Shown here: positions 29,632 through 39,641 of the stretch, in pieces
Layout of the letters: each line of letters opens with the position of its first letter
Position numbering within the stretch: the stretch's first letter is position 1
Assembly: GCA_014075215.1 (NCBI GenBank)
Contig: CP046177.1
Span: 4,244,002-4,308,001, forward strand
Length of the DNA: 64,000 nucleotides
Reading direction: 5' to 3'
Source of the DNA: Flavobacteriaceae bacterium
GTDB taxonomy: Bacteria > Bacteroidota > Bacteroidia > Flavobacteriales > Flavobacteriaceae
Notes under the pieces: model-generated
Told to the model about the DNA's origin: nothing
Databases searched by the model: none
Seen by the model: the letters and a program-made list of their open reading frames with translations, nothing else
Translations under genes and position numbers: made by a program

Positions 29632-30627
29632 TTATGCAGCAAATTTAAAAGTATCTACATAGGGTGTTTGTCGTTTGACAACGGCAAACACTCTTGCTAT
29701 TAATTTGTTTCTAATAATGTTAACGGTACTCATTTTACTTTTGCCTTGTTTTATTCTTTTATGATAGTATAATTTCATTTCTGGGTTATGTTGTATAGCA
29801 GAAATAGCGCACATATTAATAATTGCTTTCAATTTTTTATTAGCCAAATGAGAGACTTTTGTACGTCCTTTAATACTAGTTCCAGATTGGTAAGGAAAAG
29901 GAGCAACACCACAATAAGAGGCAAACTTTCTCCAGTTTTCAAATTTTGAAAAATTGTCAGTAAACACAATCATCATTATAGCAGTTTGCATTCCTATACC
30001 TTTAACACTAGTAACAAGTTTATAGGTTTCTTTTAACATTATATTTTGGTCAATAATAGCTTGCATTTGAGTATTAATCTTGTGTATTTGTTTGGTTAGT
30101 TCTGCAATCATTTTTTGTTGAACGTCAAAGATTATTTTATACTCTTTTGCTTTATAAATTCTTTTTTGTTCTTTCAAAGTAACTTTAAAACCAGCTCTTT
30201 GTTTGTTAAGTTTTGTCCTTAAAGATAAGAGACTTTTTAGTTGTAATATACTTCTTTTAGGTAGCTTACTGGGTTTAAGTTCTTCTTTTAATCGATACCC
30301 ATATAGAGCAATGCGTTTGGCATCAATTTGGTCATCCTTTCCACGAGCAATACCAATAGATCTTTTAATTTCTAAACCAGAAGCTATGAAAAAAGATAAT
30401 TTTTGTTCAGTTAAAGACACAGATAATAAATGAGAGTACATTCCTGTATGTTCAAATACAAACATGGTTTCTTCTTTAGAGAAAGACGAATTTTTAAAAC
30501 TCCACTTTAGCATTAATTTAAATCCAGATTTACTGTTCTCAAACTGTTGAACAATTTGTTTAGAATAGATACAAACATCAATTAATAATTTACTGACATC
30601 GATTCCGATAATTTCATTTGTTTTCAT
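29632..30627 (-). CDS. IS110-family transposase, copy 4
   Basis: 331 aa, identical to copies 2 and 3; DEDD and serine motifs present. It lies on the left arm of P3. Confidence 0.92.
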   Translation of the reverse strand: MKTNEIIGIDVSKLLIDVCIYSKQIVQQFENSKSGFKLMLKWSFKNSSFSKEETMFVFEHTGMYSHLLSVSLTEQKLSFFIASGLEIKRSIGIARGKDDQIDAKRIALYGYRLKEELKPSKLPKRSILQLKSLLSLRTKLNKQRAGFKVTLKEQKRIYKAKEYKIIFDVQQKMIAELTKQIHKINTQMQAIIDQNIMLKETYKLVTSVKGIGMQTAIMMIVFTDNFSKFENWRKFASYCGVAPFPYQSGTSIKGRTKVSHLANKKLKAIINMCAISAIQHNPEMKLYYHKRIKQGKSKMSTVNIIRNKLIARVFAVVKRQTPYVDTFKFAA

Positions 30628-30916
30628 AATTTTGTAATTAGATATTAATAATAGTTACTTAAACTAAGACCTTTAATAAGGGCAGAAACTGAAATTCTAT
30701 ATGGTTCTAAGTAACTTTTAAAAAGAACGGAGACTAATCGGGGGATGGCTCTAAAAAGCTAGCTGGCCGCTAAAGTTCACTCCGTTCTTTTGTGTTTTTG
30801 GTTATCAACAAAATAAGAGTTATTAACAAAGAAAAAAAGAAGCAAAAAAAGAAATTTCATCATAACTATTATGTTTTTATTTTAAGTAATTATTTCTATT
30901 TGCTAATCTAAAGGCT
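30628..30916 (-). ncRNA. Candidate bridge RNA region of IS110 copy 4
   Basis: Stem 30721-30732 with 30780-30791. The loop has the shorter form (tcccccgattag in transposase sense), as in copy 1. Confidence 0.5.
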
Positions 30917-30973
30917 CGTCCTAGAATGTTACGCAACCGCTACCGCTAGCTTGTAGCTAGTGGCGTTTGTGAG
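30917..30973. repeat. REP-like palindrome beside IS110 copy 4
   Basis: Core gctagcttgtagctag; same flanks (cgcaaccgctac, tggcgtttgtgag) as the copy at 20171 but a different loop. Confidence 0.6.
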
Positions 30974-31197
30974 TAAAACAGCGAAAAAAAGCTACTTTAG
31001 AGATTAGGGTCATTTTTTTATGCAAATTATTTTTGAATATCTTTTTAATTTTTTACTACTTTAGGATGTAAAATTAAAAACTTATTAACAACTCCCTTTT
31101 TCTTCTCTACCCTTTGTTACGCCTACCTTTTCGCCGTTTTTTCTTCCTTTTTATTTTTCGCCCTATTCCGTCCTCATTTCAGGGGTTTTTGTGGGGG

Positions 31198-32151
31198 ATT
31201 TTTTGTGTTTTTCGTTTGGGTTTTTAGGTTTTTTTGTTGGTGGTTTTTCTTTGACTTTTTTTCGTTTCGTTTTTGGTCTTTTTAAAGCGTTTTTTACGTT
31301 AAATTTCATTTTTTTAATGCCCATAGGCAAAAGGACTTTTTTTGACTGGAATAGTCATTTATTTACCAATTTTTAAGCCGATTATTCGGCTTCATCACGC
31401 CAAAGTCGAACTCTTTTTTTTGGCTTTTTGTGGTGAGCCACCACAGGCATTTTTTTTGGGTTTTTTTCTTTTCTTTTTTTGCTCTGTTTTGCAGGACAAT
31501 TTTTGGACTTTTTTAGTGAGCCGACACAGGGAGTTTTTGACAATTATTTGTTTAAATTTTTAAACCTCATTTTTTTTACTCTGCTTTTGTGATTTGACTG
31601 CTCTTTTAATTTTGGGCGTTTATTTGCTCTACTTCTTCTAAATATTGACTGTCTTTAGGCTTTTACTTACTAGCAATTACACCATTTTATTGATGCTGAT
31701 TGCTTGTGGTTCTGCGACTCGTTTTGTAAATTTATTTTTGCCGATTTATTGGCTAAATTGACTTTTATACTCCGAAAATAGGAGTATTTTTTTTTTGCTT
31801 TTTTTTACCGCTTTGCGGTGGGGCTTTTTTCTTTTTTTTGCTCTGCTTCGCAGTGCAATTTTTTGAACTTTTTTTAGGGTTTTTAACCCAATTTATTTTC
31901 GTTTTTAAACGAACTATTTTTGATATTTCGGAAAACTCAATACAAGTTTTAGGCAGTTCTTATTTGTTCACTTTTTTGTCAATTTAGTATTTGATTTTTA
32001 AAAGCAATTTTAAGCCTGTTTTTTGCTCTTTTTTAGCCGTTTTTCGGCTCTCAGATTTAGGGCTTTGTTTCTGTTCTTTTTTGTGTGCTTTTTCCTCTCT
32101 TTTTTGCTTTGGTTTTGGGCTGTTTTTGGTTTCGTTTTTCTATGTTTTTCG
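31198..32151. repeat. T-rich hairpin spacer S3
   Basis: 954 bp, almost the same sequence and orientation as S2, bounded by the same inverted repeats, at the centre of P3. About 120 bp on each side instead resemble the arms of P1. Confidence 0.75.
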
Positions 32152-32375
32152 CCCCCACAAAAACCCCTGAAATGAGGACGGAATAGGGCGAAAAATAAAA
32201 AGGAAGAAAAAACGGCGAAAAGGTAGGCGTAACAAAGGGTAGAGAAGAAAAAGGGAGTTGTTAATAAGTTTTTAATTTTACATCCTAAAGTAGTAAAAAA
32301 TTAAAAAGATATTCAAAAATAATTTGCATAAAAAAATGACCCTAATCTCTAAAGTAGCTTTTTTTCGCTGTTTTA

Positions 32376-32433
32376 CTCACAAACGCCACTAGCTACAAGC
32401 TAGCGGTAGCGGTTGCGTAACATTCTAGGACGA
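32376..32433. repeat. REP-like palindrome beside IS110 copy 5
   Basis: Inverted copy of 30917-30973. Confidence 0.6.
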
Positions 32434-32722
32434 GCCTTTAGATTAGCAAATAGAAATAATTACTTAAAATAAAAACATAATAGTTATGATGAAATTTCTT
32501 TTTTTGCTTCTTTTTTTCTTTGTTAATAACTCTTATTTTGTTGATAACCAAAAACACAAAAGAACGGAGTGAACTTTAGCGGCCAGCTAGCTTTTTAGAG
32601 CCATCCCCCGTATTAGTCGCCGTTCTTTTTAAAAGTTACTTAGAACCATATAGAATTTCAGTTTCTGCCCTTATTAAAGGTCTTAGTTTAAGTAACTATT
32701 ATTAATATCTAATTACAAAATT
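32434..32722 (+). ncRNA. Candidate bridge RNA region of IS110 copy 5
   Basis: Stem 32558-32569 with 32618-32629, with one mismatch (gtcgccg instead of gtctccg). The loop has tcccccgtattag, unlike copy 4 on the opposite arm. Confidence 0.5.
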
Positions 32723-33718
32723 ATGAAAACAAATGAAATTATCGGAATCGATGTCAGTAAATTATTAATTGATGTTTGTATCTATTCTAAACAAATTGTT
32801 CAACAGTTTGAGAACAGTAAATCTGGATTTAAATTAATGCTAAAGTGGAGTTTTAAAAATTCGTCTTTCTCTAAAGAAGAAACCATGTTTGTATTTGAAC
32901 ATACAGGAATGTACTCTCATTTATTATCTGTGTCTTTAACTGAACAAAAATTATCTTTTTTCATAGCTTCTGGTTTAGAAATTAAAAGATCTATTGGTAT
33001 TGCTCGTGGAAAGGATGACCAAATTGATGCCAAACGCATTGCTCTATATGGGTATCGATTAAAAGAAGAACTTAAACCCAGTAAGCTACCTAAAAGAAGT
33101 ATATTACAACTAAAAAGTCTCTTATCTTTAAGGACAAAACTTAACAAACAAAGAGCTGGTTTTAAAGTTACTTTGAAAGAACAAAAAAGAATTTATAAAG
33201 CAAAAGAGGATAAAATAATCTTTGACGTTCAACAAAAAATGATTGCAGAACTAACCAAACAAATACACAAGATTAATACTCAAATGCAAGCTATTATTGA
33301 CCAAAATATAATGTTAAAAGAAACCTATAAACTTGTTACTAGTGTTAAAGGTATAGGAATGCAAACTGCTATAATGATGATTGTGTTTACTGACAATTTT
33401 TCAAAATTTGAAAACTGGAGAAAGTTTGCCTCTTATTGTGGTGTTGCTCCTTTTCCTTACCAATCTGGAACTAGTATTAAAGGACGTACAAAAGTCTCTC
33501 ATTTGGCTAATAAAAAATTGAAAGCAATTATTAATATGTGCGCTATTTCTGCTATACAACATAACCCAGAAATGAAATTATACTATCATAAAAGAATAAA
33601 ACAAGGCAAAAGTAAAATGAGTACCGTTAACATTATTAGAAACAAATTAATAGCAAGAGTGTTTGCCGTTGTCAAACGACAAACACCCTATGTAGATACT
33701 TTTAAATTTGCTGCATAA
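32723..33718 (+). CDS. IS110-family transposase, copy 5
   Basis: 331 aa with one change from copies 2-4 (KAKEDKII for KAKEYKII). All motifs intact. Confidence 0.92.
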   Translation: MKTNEIIGIDVSKLLIDVCIYSKQIVQQFENSKSGFKLMLKWSFKNSSFSKEETMFVFEHTGMYSHLLSVSLTEQKLSFFIASGLEIKRSIGIARGKDDQIDAKRIALYGYRLKEELKPSKLPKRSILQLKSLLSLRTKLNKQRAGFKVTLKEQKRIYKAKEDKIIFDVQQKMIAELTKQIHKINTQMQAIIDQNIMLKETYKLVTSVKGIGMQTAIMMIVFTDNFSKFENWRKFASYCGVAPFPYQSGTSIKGRTKVSHLANKKLKAIINMCAISAIQHNPEMKLYYHKRIKQGKSKMSTVNIIRNKLIARVFAVVKRQTPYVDTFKFAA

Positions 33719-33798
33719 ATTAGTAAAAATAATATCTCAACTTTTACTTGTTTTTATCATAGAATACGGGGCAATCTTATTGCTTCTTAAAAAAGCAT

Positions 33799-33826
33799 AA
33801 AAAAACCACTCCGAAGAGTGGTTTTT
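33799..33826 (-). terminator. Terminator after the inverted C4 copy
   Basis: Inverted copy of the hairpin at 29524-29551. Confidence 0.75.
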
Positions 33827-33830
33827 GATT

Positions 33831-34022
33831 TCATTTTATCAACCTATTAATTACAAAACCAACGATTAAGCCAAATATAATAATTATGAAAAAACCTATT
33901 ACAGCAGATACAAAACTATATTTATAAGAAGCCATCGCTACCCCTATAACTAAAAATATTACATAAGGAAAATTCTTTTTATCCTTTATCCAATTAATCA
34001 ATTCATTTTTTATTTTCCTCAT
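33831..34022 (-). CDS. 63-aa membrane immunity protein, inverted copy
   Basis: Identical protein to 29328-29519 and with the same overlap with its toxin gene. Confidence 0.65.
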   Translation of the reverse strand: MRKIKNELINWIKDKKNFPYVIFLVIGVAMASYKYSFVSAVIGFFIIIIFGLIVGFVINRLIK

Positions 34023-34857
34023 CGAGTTTTTTATTTGTTTCACTAACTGCTGTAGAAGCTGCACCCGAAGCTGCTGTAGAAGCACCAACACCTCTAGCTG
34101 CTGTTGCACGAGTTAATTTATTTTCAGCACCTTTTACATCTGCCTTTGATTTTGAAATAGTATTTGATTTACCTCTTTTAGCATTTTTTTGCTGGTTTAC
34201 TCCCTCTTGTAGTTTTTTGCCTTTACCTGATTTTAAGAATTTACTTTCAGCAAAATCTCCTGCTATTTTTCCAGCAGTTTGTCCACCAACAACATCAATT
34301 GCCACATCTACTACATCAACCTCCCCATCTTTCGCTAATTGTGTTCCTGCGCTAGCAGCAGCATCTGTAGTAGCTTCAATTGCCAATTTAGTAATAGTTC
34401 CTGCTTTTTTCAGTTTGCTAGCCAATCCAACACCCGTAGCTCCTGCAGCAGCAGATATTCCAACAGATGTCCAACTAAAATCTTTTGCCGATTTAGTATC
34501 ATCAAGCGAAATCTCAACAGCTTGAATAGCAACATCGACTAAAGCTCCTACTAAAGCTCCAACACACCAAGGACAATCACCATAAGGGTCATTGTACCTA
34601 ATAGGGTTATTATAAGCGTATTGATAAGGAGTCCAACTCTCTTGAGGATTGGCATCAGCTAACGGGTCGATACTAGTGAATCTACCTAATGCATAATCAT
34701 ACATTCTGAATTTGGTCATATCAACATTAAGACCTAATTCTTCTTGTCGTTCTACTTTAAAATACTTCCCTTCTTTTCCTTGGAAATTTTTACCTTTTGT
34801 TCCCTGATTGTATTTATAATTCTGTGCTGGATTTGTGGAAGTTATAACATTATTGTA
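34003..34857 (-). pseudogene. RHS cassette C4', headless inverted copy
   Basis: Same tip as C4. An ATG at 34719 (MTKFRMYDYALG) opens a 238-aa frame, but the RHS reading frame continues in phase upstream through NPAQNYKYNQG and GYNNV to a leader-B junction (YPFGLRHKGYNN) and then meets a stop within about 10 codons. With no normal start it is probably silent. It lacks the leader C and two-gene module that precede C4. Confidence 0.65.
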
Positions 34858-35663
34858 TCCTTTATGACGCAGCCCAAAAGGATATAACTTTATGCGTTTT
34901 TTTTAATAAAAGCCCATTTTTTATCGCTTATACCTGACAAAAACAGATTTTTTTAAGAACGTCCTCACTTCATGACCATTGTAAATATATGATTTTATGA
35001 TTAAATCCGCACTCCAAAAACCCAGTATTTTCGTTCCTCAAAACCCCTGTGTTTTTTCCGTTTCCTTTCCCTCGATATTTGTACATAATTGGCATTATAA
35101 TACAAATTCAGGAGTTTACTATTTGATCGGTTCTTCGCTTGTAAGTTATAATGTAAATTATGTAAAATACTCCAGGCTCATAGCTACCTGAGCGCACAGT
35201 GGAACTAAGATTGATGATAATAGCTTTGATTTTTAAGTAAAAAAGTCGTATTTTAGCTACGACGTCTTAGAGGACTAAAATCGTTTGCTAAGTAAGAAGT
35301 TATCTTTTAATTAGGTAGCTTCTTTTTTTATGCTCTTTGTGAAGACTAGCGCCCTTCGGTTGCTTCATTTTAATACTTGTCGATTTTTCCCCTGGCTTTT
35401 TTCCACCTCTAAAAAATCGCCAATTATTAAAACGGTTTACCTCCGTTTTAAAAAGATGAGGATTTATAGAAAGGGTTATAGCAGGGAGATAAATCGTCAG
35501 CTTTTTAAAACCGACAAGCGATAGTGCGTTCAGCATCGGAACTACATCGTTTATGGTAAGTTCTTCTCTCTGTGATATCTCAAGTGTTTTCCGTACTGAT
35601 TTTAAAAACTGTAAACTCATTTTAGGATTGATTCCGGGTTGTAAATCTATTTTAGGATTTAGC
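34858..35663 (-). other. Leader type B / L2 between repeat E2 and cassette C4'
   Basis: About 800 bp nearly identical to 61290-62075. It ends, reading toward the RHS tip, with aaaaaaaacgcataaa and then codons for YPFGL. It includes an ORF at 35300-35620 (MSLQFLKSVRKTLEIS) that is interrupted in L1, L3 and L4 and so may not be a gene. Next to E2 it has three copies of the 17-bp iteron. A hairpin near 35255-35280 (cgtcgta / tacgacg region) is also visible. Confidence 0.6.
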
Positions 35664-36134
35664 TAAAAAAACGGTCAACTCATTTCAGGATAATAGCCCA
35701 CTATGTATTTCCCTTTTTTTGATTTAACCGTACTGTTTATAGAGGCCAACGCCGATTGAGTGTTCTGCGTTGTACGCAAAACCAGCGCAGCGAAAGCGCA
35801 GCGCCAAAGCCGACGTGGACACATTGTCTGCGAACGATTAAGTGAGCAGCGTGGACGCGCCACAAGCATTTTTTTTCTCCTTATTATAAAAATAATAAAT
35901 CGATTAAAAAAAAATGCGCAGTAGGCTTTGGCACCAGCGGCTGCGCCCGATAAGCAGCGGTGGATTTTTGTAGGCGACCCATAGGAGCCGTCAGCAAAAA
36001 TACAGAGGAGCTGCGAGTGAGCGGAGCAGAAGCAGGGAGGCAGCAGCTTTTTTTTGGACAAAAACGGCTGTAAGCCGATGTATTTTTTTTTGGCCAAAAA
36101 AAAGTGCTGCACAGAGGGGCGTAGCGAACACCTT
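35664..36134 (-). repeat. GC-rich repeat E, copy E2
   Basis: Complete copy of about 470 bp, same orientation relative to the neighbouring module and cassette as E1. Confidence 0.75.
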
Positions 36135-36188
36135 ATAACCGCCCTTAATTGGTTTTTTAGCAAGCGAGGACGAAGGACGAGCGAAGCT

Positions 36189-37076
36189 TTATTGTATGGG
36201 ATGAAAGTTATTTACAACTTCGTGTAAAGATTCTAAATCATCCTGTAGATACCGTTCTGTAGAAGATATATAACGATGTCCTGCCATGACTTGCACTTGT
36301 CTTAGATTGTATTGTTTTAACCAATGGGTAATCACAGAAGCTCGTATTTGATTTGAACTATTTACTTTGTTGTTTGTCTTCTTTAACTTCTTTAAAATGT
36401 GATAGATTGTATTTCCTAATCGTTTGTTGTTTGGTATAAAAACTCTTTCGCTAACAATGTGTTTTTTATCAATGATTTCTTCTCGGACTTCTTTTATATA
36501 TTCTAAAAATTGGATGACTTGCCACGATTTTAATTCTAAAGTTCTGCTGTTACTTTTTGCGCCACTTTTTATATAAATCTTTCCTTTGTAAAGTTGTAAA
36601 TCTTCGATTTCTAAATGTATAAGTTCTGTTGTGTTTAATCCTTGATAAACCATCAATCCAACAATCATTTTATTTCTTTTTGCTGTTAATCTGTGGTAAG
36701 GATCGGTGATGTTTTCTGTTTGATATGAATAATACAAATCTTCTAATTCGTCGGCTTCTAATAAATTGTGATTCACTACTTTTTTAACTCCTTTGATTGT
36801 GGTTGTTTCTATAGGATTGTCTGTTCTATAACATTCACTTACTAAATAATTCAAGTAATTTTTTACAATGCCTAAGGCATGATTTACAGTTCTTTTATTG
36901 GTGTATTTTCTTTGTAAATGTTTTAGATATTTCATGCAGTTTTCATACTCAATAACTTCTGCAGATGTATCATTTTTCTTGCACCAAGTGATAAATTTAT
37001 CAATCTGATTTGAGTAGCTTTTAATGGTTGTTGTACTGTAATTTTCTTTCTCTAAATATTCTTTATACTGTTTCAT
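36189..37076 (-). CDS. Degenerate tyrosine-recombinase-like protein, second of pair, M2
   Basis: 295 aa, close homologue of 14252-15139. It again has GLNTTELIHLEIEDL in place of a box I Arg and QIRASVITHWL in place of HxLR, but keeps AGHRYISSTERY. Overlaps the upstream recombinase by 14 bp. Conservation of the same substitutions in two modules argues for a selected role. Confidence 0.8.
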   Translation of the reverse strand: MKQYKEYLEKENYSTTTIKSYSNQIDKFITWCKKNDTSAEVIEYENCMKYLKHLQRKYTNKRTVNHALGIVKNYLNYLVSECYRTDNPIETTTIKGVKKVVNHNLLEADELEDLYYSYQTENITDPYHRLTAKRNKMIVGLMVYQGLNTTELIHLEIEDLQLYKGKIYIKSGAKSNSRTLELKSWQVIQFLEYIKEVREEIIDKKHIVSERVFIPNNKRLGNTIYHILKKLKKTNNKVNSSNQIRASVITHWLKQYNLRQVQVMAGHRYISSTERYLQDDLESLHEVVNNFHPIQ

Positions 37077-37995
37077 CTTTTATCATTTTTAATAAATGAA
37101 CATAAATCTGTGTGGATTCTAAAGAACTGTGGCCTAAAAAGGTTTTGATGCTTTCTAGTTTTACTTCTTGTTGTAATAAATGGGTTGCAATGCTATGTCT
37201 TAATGTGTGAAGTGTAATTCTTTTTTCTACAATCTCTTTGTTATTACTTGCTTGTACAATCTTCTGTAACCGGTTCGCTAAACTCATTCCGCCCATTCTT
37301 TTGCCTTGCTTACTGACAAATAAGCTTTCGGTGTTCTTTGGGTTAAATAAATCTCTGGATTCATACATATAGTCTTCCAGTATTTCTGCATTCTTTCGAT
37401 TGATGGGTACAAAACGTTCTTTATAATTCTTTCCTTTTCTTATTAGTATTCTTTCTTTATCAAAAAAAATATCGCTAATATCTAAATGAACAGCTTCATT
37501 TCGACGTAATCCACAACTGTAAAATATCACAAGAATTACTTTATCTCTTAACCGATAATGGTCGTACTGGTGGCTATACTTAGTAGCATTGAATAATGCC
37601 TTGATTTCTGATTGCGTTAATATATTTGTCTTTTCTTCTGTGGGGTTTCTCTCTGATTTTAGATGTATATTAATTCCTTTATGATTGTGATTTTGTAGAT
37701 ATTCTCTAAACTTCTTTAAGGCTTGTTGGTGTTTGTTTAGATAGCTTTTACTCAATCCTCCGCTTCTTCTTTCATTAACTCTTTGCTGTAAATAATTGTA
37801 ATAATCTTTTACAGTTTGGGTTGTGATGTAACTAATATTTCTAATATGATTTTGTTCTAGGTAATAGAAAAATTCTTGTAGATGATTTGGCAAGTAATAG
37901 ACTGTACTTTCTGCATAGCCTAAGATATCTAACCACTCTTTATAATTGGTAACAAATATTTTATAACTCTCATTGTATAGCTTTAATTTTTTCAT
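37063..37995 (-). CDS. Tyrosine recombinase, first of pair, M2
   Basis: About 310 aa from ATG 37995 (MKKLKLYNESYKIFV), chosen because it matches the M1 start; an upstream in-frame start at 38040 adds unrelated residues. Catalytic residues visible: CGLRRNEAV, HTLRHSIATHLL, FLGHSSLESTQIYVHL. It probably catalyses integration and excision of module M2. Confidence 0.88.
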   Translation of the reverse strand: MKKLKLYNESYKIFVTNYKEWLDILGYAESTVYYLPNHLQEFFYYLEQNHIRNISYITTQTVKDYYNYLQQRVNERRSGGLSKSYLNKHQQALKKFREYLQNHNHKGINIHLKSERNPTEEKTNILTQSEIKALFNATKYSHQYDHYRLRDKVILVIFYSCGLRRNEAVHLDISDIFFDKERILIRKGKNYKERFVPINRKNAEILEDYMYESRDLFNPKNTESLFVSKQGKRMGGMSLANRLQKIVQASNNKEIVEKRITLHTLRHSIATHLLQQEVKLESIKTFLGHSSLESTQIYVHLLKMIKDETV

Positions 37996-38020
37996 GTGCT
38001 TGACCTTTTTTGAAGTTTGG

Positions 38021-38103
38021 TTGCGAAGTAGATATAACAAATTGTGTATGTAATACTTAACTTCGCCATTCTGTTGTGGCGAACCTATGGCGTAGTGGCG
38101 AGG
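38021..38103. repeat. Repeat cluster downstream of the M2 ATPase
   Basis: ttgcgaag, cttcgcca, gtggcgaac and agtggcgagg units lie between the ATPase 3' end and the recombinase, the position of the ttcgcaa repeats in M1. Confidence 0.45.
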
Positions 38104-39641
38104 TTTATCTGTTCGATACAGTTATTTAGTGACTTTGTTACCAGGTCTTTGAGTTCACTATATTCTTTCATGTCAACAATTTCAAAATGATATAACTGTC
38201 CTTTTTCACCTTGTACTTTCTTGATGTAATTCTCTAAGAGTAATTGTTTATGATAACGTCTTAATGTGGTTTCTTTTACTCGTAAGTTTCTACGGATTTC
38301 GGAACTTGTAAACTTGATTTGATTCTTCTCTTTAAGATACAATTTCAACTTCTCTAAATGATTTCTAACTGCTCCTGTAAGTGTATCTGATTTTCTAAGT
38401 AAAACATCAATAATTAATTCATTGGCTTCTTTGATATCTTCGATTTCTGTCTCGATATAAACTTCTCCAGTTTCCTTATTTACTTTTTGTTCTCTTTGAT
38501 ACTGATGATAAAATGTGATGGCATTTATAAATTGCAAATAGTGACTGTTTGTACGTCGAGGTTTAAACACTGACAATGGAAGAGATAAGTGTTCTGCATA
38601 GGGATTAATTACTTTGATGGGTTTTAATATTCTTTGTACGTTTTGTAAAACTTCTCTAGCTTTTATTTGTTCTGTCTCATCTATTTTTCCTGCAATAACC
38701 AGTCGTTGATAATCCATGATACGTTTGTCTTGTTCTGAGCTTTCATCTATATAGAGTAAAAAACTACGATTGGCATTGTCTTCATAAATACTTTCTTGTG
38801 TGGTAGCTCCTGCAATACAAACAGGTCCTTGTACTTCTAAGGGAATGGTTTTACTTACTCCGTTTTTATCTTTATGGACTACTCTTTTTTTTATCCACTT
38901 TTTACTGGCAAATTCTCGAATGGTGTATAATACTTTTTGTACGCCGTCTAAATCTTCTATCAAAATAATTCTATGAGAGAGTTCTGTTTTTGCAAAGTAG
39001 TATAAGGCATTGGCAGAGAGTGTAGTGACTTCGAGTATATCTTCTTGTGGTATGAGTTCTCCAACTTTAGATTGCAAATGTGTTTTTCCAACTCCGCTAC
39101 TTCCCAAACTTATACAATGAAGTGGATTGTTTGTTTTACGAGAAGTAAATAATAAGTACATCAGAAGTCTATTTGTTTCTTCTCCAATCACGCCGCTTGT
39201 TCCAATGTACTTATTAGTTCTCTCTAGCAAATTCTCCCTTTCTAAAAAGGCAATGGCTTCTTTTTCTTCACTAGCAGTTAATTCTTTTATAAATGGTTTG
39301 TTTGATTCTGTTTCTTTTTGTAGTAGTAAAAAACGATAGTTCTCTAGCTCGTGCGTAAGTTCTTGTAAAACTTTGCGGACGACACTCGTCCCAATCTCTA
39401 AACGTTCTGCTATTCTTCTGACAAACTTTTCTACTTGGTTATCGTTGTATAAATCAATACTATGTCTTAGAATGCTATGGGCTGAGCTTGTCGAAGCGTT
39501 ATTTGATTTCAGCTTTTGAACCGATAACGTTACTCGTAAACTTTCTAATTTATTAGTTCTTAATCCGCCTAGAATATGAATTTCTAAATGATTTGTCTTG
39601 TACTGATAATTATTTGGGTTTTCTGTATCTAAAATGTTCAT
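38085..39641 (-). CDS. P-loop ATPase/helicase-like protein of module M2
   Basis: About 518 aa from ATG 39641 (MNILDTENPNNYQY), matching the M1 start; the longer in-frame start at 39725 would run through the operator palindromes. Walker A SSGVGKTH and Walker B IILIEDLDG, with a C-terminal winged-helix-like end. An insertion STSSAHS relative to M1 is encoded by a short dispersed palindrome (39481-39498). Divergent from the XRE gene at 39783. Confidence 0.7.
   Translation of the reverse strand: MNILDTENPNNYQYKTNHLEIHILGGLRTNKLESLRVTLSVQKLKSNNASTSSAHSILRHSIDLYNDNQVEKFVRRIAERLEIGTSVVRKVLQELTHELENYRFLLLQKETESNKPFIKELTASEEKEAIAFLERENLLERTNKYIGTSGVIGEETNRLLMYLLFTSRKTNNPLHCISLGSSGVGKTHLQSKVGELIPQEDILEVTTLSANALYYFAKTELSHRIILIEDLDGVQKVLYTIREFASKKWIKKRVVHKDKNGVSKTIPLEVQGPVCIAGATTQESIYEDNANRSFLLYIDESSEQDKRIMDYQRLVIAGKIDETEQIKAREVLQNVQRILKPIKVINPYAEHLSLPLSVFKPRRTNSHYLQFINAITFYHQYQREQKVNKETGEVYIETEIEDIKEANELIIDVLLRKSDTLTGAVRNHLEKLKLYLKEKNQIKFTSSEIRRNLRVKETTLRRYHKQLLLENYIKKVQGEKGQLYHFEIVDMKEYSELKDLVTKSLNNCIEQINLATTP

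Larger units (their letters stand above)
29583..30916 (-). mobile_element. IS110-family element, copy 4
   Basis: About 1.33 kb. Right flank gcccc follows the C4 terminator; left flank is a REP-like palindrome. Confidence 0.85.
28493..31197. repeat. Palindrome P3, left arm
   Basis: About 2.7 kb inverted copy of 32152-34857, containing the C4 tip, its immunity gene, terminator, IS110, REP-like palindrome and about 220 bp next to spacer S3. Small differences exist (one transposase residue and the bridge-RNA loop). Confidence 0.85.
32434..33767 (+). mobile_element. IS110-family element, copy 5
   Basis: About 1.33 kb, inverted relative to copy 4; right end gaatac followed by gggg. Confidence 0.85.
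32152..34857. repeat. Palindrome P3, right arm
   Basis: Inverted counterpart of 28493-31197. The match ends at the GYNN codons of the RHS core. Confidence 0.85.

Noticed and set aside
32917..33147. 76-aa ORF opposite each IS110 transposase
   Set aside because: Antisense shadow repeated identically because the IS is repeated; no independent support.
28361..34857. Treating the whole palindrome set as an assembly artefact
   Set aside because: Arms differ in several places, P4 is clearly diverged, and flanks and tips are distinct; not fully excluded without spanning reads.
34997..35191. 64-aa ORF MIKSALQKPSIF...
   Set aside because: Lies in the non-coding leader; its only other copy is the duplicated leader at 61763-61957 and composition looks random.
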